Program-made: the position numbers and the translations under genes
Notes under the pieces: generated by a model
Databases searched by the model: none
What the model saw: the letters and a program-made list of their open reading frames with translations, nothing else
Told to the model about the DNA's origin: nothing
Shown here: in pieces, positions 56,894 through 64,000 of the stretch
Position numbering within the stretch: position 1 is the stretch's first letter
How the letters are laid out: every line of letters starts with the position of its first letter
NCBI GenBank assembly: GCA_944319935.1
Contig: CALUFM010000001.1
Location: 186,001 to 250,000, forward strand
Reading direction: 5' to 3'
DNA length: 64,000 nucleotides
Origin: an uncultured Prevotella sp.
GTDB lineage: Bacteria > Bacteroidota > Bacteroidia > Bacteroidales > Bacteroidaceae

Positions 56894-57085
56894 CTACATA
56901 CACTTACAGTTCATGAATGGTTGAGTGCATGAGCCGCCTGAATACGGCTTCCCCCCAATACACAAATACCTGTTAAAAGAATATGCAGATATACCCATCC
57001 AAGCAAATGGCACAAAGAAATCTCCATTAGAGCAAATTTCCATATTCTTACAACTTGTAGCTGCGTGATAATACATTTTTGACAT
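56894..57085 (-). CDS. Possible small Cys-rich protein
   Basis: Open frame of 63 codons. The likely start is the internal ATG giving MEICSNGDFFVPFAWMGI, ending with SCTQPFMNCKCM. Four cysteines lie in the last 30 residues. There is no promoter or clear ribosome site, and its start overlaps the terminator hairpin, so support is weak. Confidence 0.22.
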   Translation of the reverse strand: MSKMYYHAATSCKNMEICSNGDFFVPFAWMGISAYSFNRYLCIGGKPYSGGSCTQPFMNCKCM

Positions 57086-57127
57086 TCATAAGAAATAAAA
57101 ATGCATTATCACGCAGCTATATTTTTT
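57058..57127 (+). terminator. Terminator after purN
   Basis: Arms 57058-57080 and 57097-57119 pair with one mismatch over 22 bases, followed by a run of seven T. The stem contains AGCTGCGTGATAAT. It would end the rplY-pth-S4-purN transcript. Confidence 0.82.
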
Positions 57128-57446
57128 TAAGAGTTCCACACACATGTTATCGTCAAACTCTCAACCAATACGACATACGCCTCGCAACACATCCTTGGAA
57201 ACCCCACTTTTCGGTTTTGTGACAATTTGATTTATTTCAAGCTCAACAACACAAAACATCAATGAGAGCCATCTGATTTTATCTCCGTCTCACACGCATC
57301 AAAGCTTTCATAAATAACTCATTGGCATTCAAGATTTTACCAGTTCATCAAAAAAAGGATGCATTTCAGCTTCCAAAACGCCATATTTTAACAGGCATTT
57401 TGTCGCATCCTGCTCGACAAAAAACCGCTTACAAAAATACGCTGAA
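57128..57446. other. Gene-free region
   Basis: About 320 bases between two terminators. Short plus-strand frames lack motifs. It has words such as AAAACGCCATATTTT and GGCATTTTGTCGC that recur in other gene-free stretches. Confidence 0.4.
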
Positions 57447-57485
57447 TAAAAAACGAGCAGACAAGACGAACGTCCTTGTCTGCTC
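57447..57485 (-). terminator. Terminator of the nuo operon
   Basis: CGAGCAGACAAG (57453-57464) pairs perfectly with CTTGTCTGCTCG (57474-57485). On the minus strand a T-run follows. Confidence 0.88.
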
Positions 57486-57511
57486 GCAATTGTTTATCTG
57501 TATCAAAAGTC

Positions 57512-58948
57512 CTATGCAGCCATTTCTATCCAATCGTAGAAGAAACTACATACACCGAACAACAATACACCTGCCGTGCAAATAGCAAGGGCGAGCTTCG
57601 TATTGCCGTCGCTCTTGAACGTAGGCAGCGGGGCATCTGTCTTCTTGATATACATGGCCTTGACAATGAGCAGATAATAGTAAAGGCTCACAACCGTATT
57701 TACCAACGCGATGAACACTACAAGGTAAGTCAACGGCGAGCCTTCATGAGCCGCAGCCATAAAGACAAAGAACTTGCTGAACATTCCCGCAAAAGGAGGT
57801 ATTCCGGCAAGCGAGAACAATGCGAACGTCATCAGGAGCGAAAGCTTCGGGTTGGTTGTATAAAAACCGTCGTAAGCGTCCATGTCAGTCGTACCTCCAT
57901 TGTTTTCCTCAACAACGCCGATAACGGTAAAGACGGCAAGGTTGGCTACAACGTAAACCAACACGTAATAAGACAAAGCTGTAACGCCCATCGCGCTGTC
58001 ACCAATCACGGCCAACATAATGTAACCAGCCTGTGATATTGAGCTGAACGCCATGAAACGTTTGAGGTCCTTTTGACGGATTGCAAAAAGGTTACCGACC
58101 GTAATTGTCAGCACAACGAGAATGTAAAGAACGTATGTCCAATATTCTGTAAGCGGAGCGAACACCTTCATCAGGATAGCCATGAGGGTAAATGCCGCCG
58201 CGCCTTTTGACACGACGCTGAGGTATCCGGTAACCGTAGTGGGCGCACCCTGATAAGCGTCTGCCGTCCAGAAATGGAAAGGCACAAGACTAATCTTGAA
58301 GCCCAAACCGCTGAAGAAGAACACCATGCCCATGATGGTCATAGTAAGGTTCTGCTTTGCGGCCAACACAGCCGCAACATCGTTGAAATAAAGAGTGCCC
58401 GCAGCACCATAAATGAACGATATGCCATAAAGCATAATTCCGCTTGAGAACGTTGCCGTAAGAATGAACTTGGCAGCACCCTCAGCCGAGTTGTGGCGAT
58501 ACTTGTCAAGGGCGACAAGGCATGCCATAGGCACAGAGGCCATCTCAAGCCCGAGGAAGAACGTCAGGAAGTGGCCTGCGCTCATCATCATATTCATACC
58601 AAGCAGGGTTGAAATGACAAGCATGTAAAACTCGCCTTCCTTGAAACTTGTATCTTTACGGCTTAGCCACTTGCGGCTTTGTATTATCACGATAAGCGTA
58701 CCTGCCGCAAGGATTGTCTTCATTACATTTACGGCTGCTGTAGTGACATACATCCCGCCAAAAGCCGATGTAGGCTCTTGTGGCACAGCCGAAACGATTA
58801 CCTGGACAAGCATCAGCAAGCAAACCAACGGATTAAACCACTTACGCTCGCCCTTGCGTGAAGACGCGAAGTCGGCAATGAAAACAATTATGAGGATAGC
58901 CATCAAGGTGGCTTCCGGTATCATGTTTAAAAATTGACTGTAATTCAT
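57512..58948 (-). CDS. nuoN: NADH-quinone oxidoreductase subunit N
   Basis: 478 residues, about 14 membrane segments. FFLGLEMASVPMACLVALDK and FMAFSSISQAGYIMLAVIG are the antiporter-like signatures with the conserved lysines. LFSLAGIPPFAGMFSKFFVF closes the channel region. Last gene of the operon; about 150 bases with an inverted repeat separate it from nuoM. Confidence 0.95.
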   Translation of the reverse strand: MNYSQFLNMIPEATLMAILIIVFIADFASSRKGERKWFNPLVCLLMLVQVIVSAVPQEPTSAFGGMYVTTAAVNVMKTILAAGTLIVIIQSRKWLSRKDTSFKEGEFYMLVISTLLGMNMMMSAGHFLTFFLGLEMASVPMACLVALDKYRHNSAEGAAKFILTATFSSGIMLYGISFIYGAAGTLYFNDVAAVLAAKQNLTMTIMGMVFFFSGLGFKISLVPFHFWTADAYQGAPTTVTGYLSVVSKGAAAFTLMAILMKVFAPLTEYWTYVLYILVVLTITVGNLFAIRQKDLKRFMAFSSISQAGYIMLAVIGDSAMGVTALSYYVLVYVVANLAVFTVIGVVEENNGGTTDMDAYDGFYTTNPKLSLLMTFALFSLAGIPPFAGMFSKFFVFMAAAHEGSPLTYLVVFIALVNTVVSLYYYLLIVKAMYIKKTDAPLPTFKSDGNTKLALAICTAGVLLFGVCSFFYDWIEMAA

Positions 58949-58965
58949 TGTTCTATAATTTTAAA

Positions 58966-59088
58966 GGAGTTAAAGAAGTTAAAGAAGTTACCGCTCGCTA
59001 TGCTCGCTCTGAAATTAAAGACAATTGCCATAAATATGGTAAGGCATCAGCTTTAAATTCCATAACTTCTCTAAATTCTTTAAATTCC
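58966..59088. repeat. Long intergenic inverted repeat E
   Basis: Left arm 58966-58990 is three near-copies of AAAGAAGTT; right arm 59063-59088 pairs with it with few mismatches. The 72-base loop contains GCTCGCTATGCTCGCT, a direct repeat. It lies between nuoM and nuoN inside the operon. Confidence 0.65.
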
Positions 59089-59095
59089 CCGATTA

Positions 59096-60601
59096 TCATA
59101 TTGCCGCTATAGCTGAAACGTTATTAATATGGTCGATAATTGGAATCAACGCATCGTCGATAACCTCGCTCGCCCAAAGAGGAGCAATACCAAGTCCTGC
59201 AACACAGAAAATGAGGCAGCATACCGCCACACGCTCATCCCACGTAGCGTCTGTAAGCGTTTCATAATGCGGGTCGGCAACCTTGCCATACAGGATTTTG
59301 CCGACAACACGCAGTATATAGACTGCCGTAACAACGATACTCGTACAAGCGATGATTGTAGCTGTGCGATGGAACACGTCGTTGTTTGCGAACGACCCAA
59401 CAAAGATTGTCATCTCGGCTACAAAGCCTGAGAAGCCTGGCAATCCAAGGTTAGCAAGACCTGCTACCACATATCCGACACTGAGGAATGGCATAATCTT
59501 CATCAATCCGCCAAGCTGACGAACGTCACGTGTATGCGTACGGCCGTAAATCATACCGATAAGGGCGAAGAACAAGGCCGTCATCAAACCGTGTGAAAGC
59601 ATCTGGAGGATTGCACCCGTGCAAGCCGTCTTTGTCATCATGAGCAAGGCGAAGAGTACAAGACCGCAGTGAGACACTGATGAATAAGCGTTGATGTACT
59701 TCAAGTCAGTCTGAACGCATGCAGACAAAGCTCCGTAAACAACTGATATTGTTGTCAGTATGAGGAATATCCATGCCAATTCATGAGCAGCCTCGGGCAA
59801 GAGGAACATTGCTATGCGGAAACACCCGTAGCCTCCAAGCTTCATAAGCACGCCGGCATGAAGCATTGACACAGCAGTAGGCGCAGAAGCATGACCGTCA
59901 GGGCTCCATGTGTGGAACGGGAACAAGGCTCCAAGCACACCGAAACCAATGAATACGAACGGGAAGAACACCTTCTGCAAATCTACTGGTATGTTATGCA
60001 TCTGAGCTATCTCAAGAACATTCATTGTCGTAGCACCACTGCCAAAATATATACCAAGAATGCCAAGGATAAGCAATGCCGACCCACCCATGAGCATAAG
60101 AGTAAGTTTCATAGCTGAATACTCTTTGTGTCCGCTGCCCCATACACCGATAAGCAAATACATAGGGATAAGCGCAACCTCATAGAACATGAACATCGTG
60201 AACATGTCTATGCTGATGAAGAAGCCGTAAACGCCCGTACTCAACAGCGTGAACCAGAGGAAATATTCCTTTGTAAGCGGTTTAAGCTGCCATGAGGCGA
60301 AAGTTCCAGTAAACACAATTATGCTCGACAAAAGCAGCATTACGACAGAAATTCCGTCAACGCCGACCGCATACTCAATATTTAACGGTTTAAACCAAGG
60401 TATGCTGTCTGTAAACAGCATTTCCGCATTATTGCCACCTGCACGCATCTGGATGAATGTAACAGTCAGCCAAATGGACAACAGCAACAAGCATGATGAA
60501 CCTGCCACCATTACACCGCGCACTTGGTTGAGGTTTCTCGCCAACCATAGGCCGAGCAACATAAGCGCGGGAATTACTACAAATAAACTTAATATACTCA
60601 T
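59096..60601 (-). CDS. nuoM: NADH-quinone oxidoreductase subunit M
   Basis: 501 residues. FYEVALIPMYLLIGVWG has the key glutamate, PFHTWSPDGHASAPTAVSMLHAG has the broken-helix lysine region, and YSSVSHCGLV and SHGLMTALFF are antiporter signatures. It pumps protons as part of the membrane arm. Confidence 0.96.
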   Translation of the reverse strand: MSILSLFVVIPALMLLGLWLARNLNQVRGVMVAGSSCLLLLSIWLTVTFIQMRAGGNNAEMLFTDSIPWFKPLNIEYAVGVDGISVVMLLLSSIIVFTGTFASWQLKPLTKEYFLWFTLLSTGVYGFFISIDMFTMFMFYEVALIPMYLLIGVWGSGHKEYSAMKLTLMLMGGSALLILGILGIYFGSGATTMNVLEIAQMHNIPVDLQKVFFPFVFIGFGVLGALFPFHTWSPDGHASAPTAVSMLHAGVLMKLGGYGCFRIAMFLLPEAAHELAWIFLILTTISVVYGALSACVQTDLKYINAYSSVSHCGLVLFALLMMTKTACTGAILQMLSHGLMTALFFALIGMIYGRTHTRDVRQLGGLMKIMPFLSVGYVVAGLANLGLPGFSGFVAEMTIFVGSFANNDVFHRTATIIACTSIVVTAVYILRVVGKILYGKVADPHYETLTDATWDERVAVCCLIFCVAGLGIAPLWASEVIDDALIPIIDHINNVSAIAAI

Positions 60602-60616
60602 TTTACCGGTTTTCTT

Positions 60617-62596
60617 TTATAGACAAATACATATCAAGACTAACGTGATTGTTCCGGTAAGGAACCATACCGCATACTGGCGCACGTCGCCGCTTTGCCA
60701 TCCGCGGATGCTTTCACCGCCCTCGTTAGCTCCCCAAGCCATGAAGTTCATTGCTCCATCCACAACATGACGGTCGAACCAAGCCAAAGGACGGCTTACG
60801 CAACGGAAGATGATCTTGTGGGTTACGAACATCCAAACCTCGTCAAGATAGAAACGGCGGTAAGCTGCCTGGTGCAGGCGCGGGAACTTCTTTGCCAACA
60901 TATCGGCAACGGGAGTTTCTTCACCTTTATACATATAAGTGGCAAGAGCGATGCCGCAAAGGGCAAGAACAGTACTTACTCCGGCTACAACCCAGTTGGT
61001 GTGGGTTCCAAAACCAATTCCATTTGCCGATACGAACTCTCCAAATTCGAAAACATGCAATGTTCCGAATATACCAACAAGCATCGTTATAGCCGACAGC
61101 ACAATTAGGGGAATAGTCATAGTAGACGGAGCCTCGTGAGGCTGATGGGCTCCTTCTGCCTTGTGTGTCTCGTAATAACTCTTGCCCCAGAAAATTGAAT
61201 AATACAAACGGAACATGTAGAACGCTGTCATTGCAGCTATACCGCTCATTATCACACCCATAACAGGCGAGAAGTTATAGCATGCAACGAGAATTTCATC
61301 CTTCGAGCAGAAGCCAGAGAAAAACGGTATTCCAGCAATTGCAAGACAAGAAATAAGGAATGTCCAATGGGTTATTGGCATGTACTTACGCAAACCGCCC
61401 ATGTACATCTTCTCATTTGAATGTACGGCATGGATTATACAACCTGCGCCGAGGAACAAGCAAGCCTTAAACATTGCATGGGTGAACAGGTGATACATTC
61501 CTGCCATATAGCCAAGCCCGTTGACATCAGCGTATTCTTCGGTCATGGCAACCTTGCCCAATTCCGGGTCAGGCATGCAAACTCCAAGGGCAACAAGCAT
61601 AAAACCTATCTGTGAAATAGTAGAGAATGCAAGGACACGCTTGATGTCACTTTGGCAACAAGCAACGGCTGCCGCATAGAAAGCCGTGAATGCTGCAATG
61701 TAAGCAACCCAATGCAATGCCTCGGGGGCAAACTCTACGAATATGGGGAACAGACTTGCAACGAGATACACACCTGCTACAACCATCGTTGCTGCGTGAA
61801 TCAACGCACTGACAGGAGTCGGGCCTTCCATTGCGTCTGGCAACCAAATGTGCAACGGGAACATTGCGCTCTTACCAGCACCACCGATAAACATCAGGAA
61901 CAATGCAGTAGGCATAATCCAACCCGCTTGCTGAAGGGTTTCCATCTGCGCAGGAGCCATAGCCGTAAGGTCATAATTGAACGTTCCTACATAGAAACTA
62001 TAAATCAAAATTCCTATAAGGAAGAACAAATCTGCAAAACGTGTAACAATGAACGCCTTCTTTGAAGCCGCAACCGCCGCATGCAACGGATAATAAAATC
62101 CTATAAGCAAATATGAACTTACACCTACAAGCTCCCAGAAAAGATACATCTGGAAGATATTGGTAGCCACAACCAAGCCAAGCATTGACATCGTGAAAAG
62201 ACTCAGGAAGGCGTAATAACGCTGGAATCCCTTCTCGCCGTGCATGTAACCGAATGAATATATATGCACCATGAAACTGACTGTAGAAATAACAATAAGC
62301 ATCATGGCCGAAATCGGTGTTATGCGGAAACCAATATTAAATGTAAGAAGCTCTGAGAACTTCAGCCATGTGATGTCAAAAACAGTCACAGTGGGATAAA
62401 GTCCTGTAGCGGCATCCCTACCCTGAACAAGGAAATATTCAAATGCGGTGTAATAACACAGCACCGTAACTATTGCCAGCGAGCATGTACCAATCAAACC
62501 AGCAACCTTATGGGACATCTTCATTCCCGCCAGTCCAAGAAGCACAAACGTGAGAGCAGGCAATAAAAGTATCAAAAATACAAAACTATAATCCAT
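60617..62596 (-). CDS. nuoL: NADH-quinone oxidoreductase subunit L
   Basis: 659 residues. FWELVGVSSYLLIGFYY, PLHIWLPDAMEGPTPVSALI, FSTISQIGFMLVALG and HAMFKACLFLGAG are the subunit L motifs. The C-terminal lateral helix region is present (about 530-620). It is the distal proton channel of complex I. Confidence 0.96.
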   Translation of the reverse strand: MDYSFVFLILLLPALTFVLLGLAGMKMSHKVAGLIGTCSLAIVTVLCYYTAFEYFLVQGRDAATGLYPTVTVFDITWLKFSELLTFNIGFRITPISAMMLIVISTVSFMVHIYSFGYMHGEKGFQRYYAFLSLFTMSMLGLVVATNIFQMYLFWELVGVSSYLLIGFYYPLHAAVAASKKAFIVTRFADLFFLIGILIYSFYVGTFNYDLTAMAPAQMETLQQAGWIMPTALFLMFIGGAGKSAMFPLHIWLPDAMEGPTPVSALIHAATMVVAGVYLVASLFPIFVEFAPEALHWVAYIAAFTAFYAAAVACCQSDIKRVLAFSTISQIGFMLVALGVCMPDPELGKVAMTEEYADVNGLGYMAGMYHLFTHAMFKACLFLGAGCIIHAVHSNEKMYMGGLRKYMPITHWTFLISCLAIAGIPFFSGFCSKDEILVACYNFSPVMGVIMSGIAAMTAFYMFRLYYSIFWGKSYYETHKAEGAHQPHEAPSTMTIPLIVLSAITMLVGIFGTLHVFEFGEFVSANGIGFGTHTNWVVAGVSTVLALCGIALATYMYKGEETPVADMLAKKFPRLHQAAYRRFYLDEVWMFVTHKIIFRCVSRPLAWFDRHVVDGAMNFMAWGANEGGESIRGWQSGDVRQYAVWFLTGTITLVLICICL

Positions 62597-62602
62597 AATA
62601 CA

Positions 62603-62911
62603 TTAATTTTTCATGTTTTCAATACAGTTCACCTGGTCACTGTGGAAATTACGGTAAACGTTAATAATTATAGCAATTGCAACAGCAGTTTCGGCCGCAC
62701 TCACTCCAATGCTGAACAAAGTGAAGAAAAATCCTTCCAACTGTCCAGGGAAAAGCAAACGATTGAAAGCCGCGAAGTTAATATCCACAGAATTGAGTAT
62801 CAATTCAACAGAAATCAGCATGGCAATCAAATTGCGCCTTGTGACGAACCCGAACACGCCGATGAAAAACAACAGTGCTGAAAGCACAAAGAAATATTCA
62901 ACTGGTACCAT
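62603..62911 (-). CDS. nuoK: NADH-quinone oxidoreductase subunit K
   Basis: 102 residues, three membrane segments. RRNLIAMLISVELILNSVDI carries the conserved glutamates of the subunit. It lies 6 bases from nuoJ and from nuoL. Confidence 0.95.
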   Translation of the reverse strand: MVPVEYFFVLSALLFFIGVFGFVTRRNLIAMLISVELILNSVDINFAAFNRLLFPGQLEGFFFTLFSIGVSAAETAVAIAIIINVYRNFHSDQVNCIENMKN

Positions 62912-62917
62912 ACTGTA

Positions 62918-63430
62918 TTACTCCTTTCTCGATATTACAATTCCACCGATTATACATGCCAACAGGAATACAGAAATGAACTCAAACGGCAACACATACT
63001 GATATTTGTCAGCTCCCATAAGAGTCTTGCCGATGACACTCATCGGCACTTCTGCGTCTGCCTGTTGCATTGACATGTCAATAAACTTGTTTTTGAAAAA
63101 CACCGCCACGACAGTAACAAGCCCCACAACGGCCATCAACGCTCCAAAAGCCACACGGCTTCCCTTGAAACGTTCTACAAGACCTTGAAGAGTACGCTTG
63201 CTTACAAGTTGGATGGCAAAAATGTAAATCATGGTTATACCTCCTGCATACACACTGATTTGAGCCGCGCCCAAAAACGTATAATCCAGCAAGAAATACA
63301 AACCTGCAACACCTAAGAGAACGAACAACAGGAAAGTGGCCGCTCTCATTATCCGCTTGGTCATCACACACATAATGGCTGAGCCAAGTATGACGACTGC
63401 AAGAATTACAAACATTACCATATTAGCCAT
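62918..63430 (-). CDS. nuoJ: NADH-quinone oxidoreductase subunit J
   Basis: 170 residues from the ATG at 63430; a GTG two codons upstream is close to AAGGAG and is also possible. FLLDYTFLGAAQISVYAGGI is the NuoJ signature helix with the pi-bulge region. It has five membrane segments. Confidence 0.93.
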   Translation of the reverse strand: MANMVMFVILAVVILGSAIMCVMTKRIMRAATFLLFVLLGVAGLYFLLDYTFLGAAQISVYAGGITMIYIFAIQLVSKRTLQGLVERFKGSRVAFGALMAVVGLVTVVAVFFKNKFIDMSMQQADAEVPMSVIGKTLMGADKYQYVLPFEFISVFLLACIIGGIVISRKE

Positions 63431-63445
63431 ATTCACGTTCTCCTT

Positions 63446-63976
63446 TTACTTTATACCTGTATTGAACTTGCCAACCTCCATCGGCGCACCGCCGTCAGTA
63501 AGATTCGGCAGAGGAGTCTCAAACTTTTCCTTGTTGAGATGCTGTACAAGGCTGCCCCTGCAGAAAGTGGCATTTTCAAAATCGTTGACAAATTTTATAG
63601 CGTCATGAGGGCATGCGTTTACGCATAGCTCACAAAACATGCACTCGCCCAAGTCATAGACATAATCCTCAAGGACGCGTTTCTTCTTTCCGTCCTCGGT
63701 CTCTACCATCTTTGAAACGACAGTTATCGTTCCGTTAGGGCAAGCCATTTCGCAAAGCTTACAAGCAACGCACTTGTTATTGCCTTCGGCATCTTGCGGC
63801 ATTATCAGCCTGCCGCGGTGACGCGGCGAAACGTGAAGTGTAGTCTTTCTATTCTCCGGGTACTGCTCCGTTACTTTCTTCGTGAGGTATTCACGGAAAG
63901 TGACACCAAGTCCCGTAGCCAAAGACTTCAACCCGTCTTTAATTTCGCCAAAATATGATTTATTATTATCTTCCAT
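63446..63976 (-). CDS. nuoI: NADH-quinone oxidoreductase subunit I
   Basis: 176 residues. CVACKLCEMACP and CMFCELCVNACP bind the two 4Fe-4S clusters N6a and N6b between the peripheral arm and the quinone site. The remaining nuo genes lie beyond the window edge. Confidence 0.95.
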   Translation of the reverse strand: MEDNNKSYFGEIKDGLKSLATGLGVTFREYLTKKVTEQYPENRKTTLHVSPRHRGRLIMPQDAEGNNKCVACKLCEMACPNGTITVVSKMVETEDGKKKRVLEDYVYDLGECMFCELCVNACPHDAIKFVNDFENATFCRGSLVQHLNKEKFETPLPNLTDGGAPMEVGKFNTGIK

Positions 63977-64000
63977 TATTAAACGTATTCAATGTTTAAA

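Overview
The window looks like core chromosome of a Bacteroidales bacterium, most like Prevotella or a close relative (genus is inference). Sequence reasons: promoters with the Bacteroidetes -7 box TAnnTTTG (often with TTTG about 20 bases upstream), a fused LpxC-FabZ protein, a GT3-type glycogen synthase, long Bacteroidetes-type NusB and RnfB proteins, an Rnf complex, the nuoI-N end of a complex I operon, and a lone carboxynorspermidine decarboxylase.

Layout. 1-6.1 kb: partial glycogen synthase (minus), clpC (plus), then two predicted envelope zinc peptidases (minus). 6.6-14.6 kb: phoH, purC, menG, aroE, purM, an orphan HTH-nuclease-like gene, prfA, pyrF, all plus. 15.3-25.2 kb: HD hydrolase, lpxD, lpxC-fabZ, lpxA, miaA, a PBP1A-type penicillin-binding protein and a PIF1/RecD-like helicase. 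25.3-26.0 kb: a TrmN6-like methyltransferase (minus). 26.1-29.7 kb is the accessory part: a candidate structured RNA with its own promoter and a terminator that can fold in competing ways, three AT-rich membrane-protein genes and a 419-residue protein of mosaic composition. 30-36 kb: lon, tgt, an LptF/G permease and a DEAD-box helicase. 36-39.5 kb (minus): a phosphopantetheinyl transferase, ssb, a hypothetical gene, four tRNAs (Gly, Leu, Leu, Gly) and nspC. 39.8-45.4 kb (minus): rseC-rnfBCDGEA behind a promoter with a perfect 10-bp inverted repeat at its start point. 45.5-47.5 kb: a small conserved gene and a secreted GH10-like protein. 47.7 kb: a candidate 92-nt small RNA. 48.4-54.4 kb (minus): alanine dehydrogenase, then nusB-yajC-ybbR-coaE-DUF5606-nth-DUF2461. 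54.6-56.9 kb (plus): rplY-pth-S4-purN. 57.5-64 kb (minus): nuoIJKLMN.

Most genes are housekeeping: purine and pyrimidine synthesis, lipid A and peptidoglycan synthesis, proteolysis (ClpC, Lon), translation, and membrane energy coupling (Nuo, Rnf, menaquinone). The best candidates for something undescribed are the RNA plus membrane-gene block at 26.3-28.2 kb, the mosaic gene after it, the small RNA at 47.7 kb, the HTH-nuclease-like gene at 11.5 kb, and a set of long intergenic inverted repeats made of short reiterated words. Coordinates were read by eye; family names rest on recognised motifs, not on searches.
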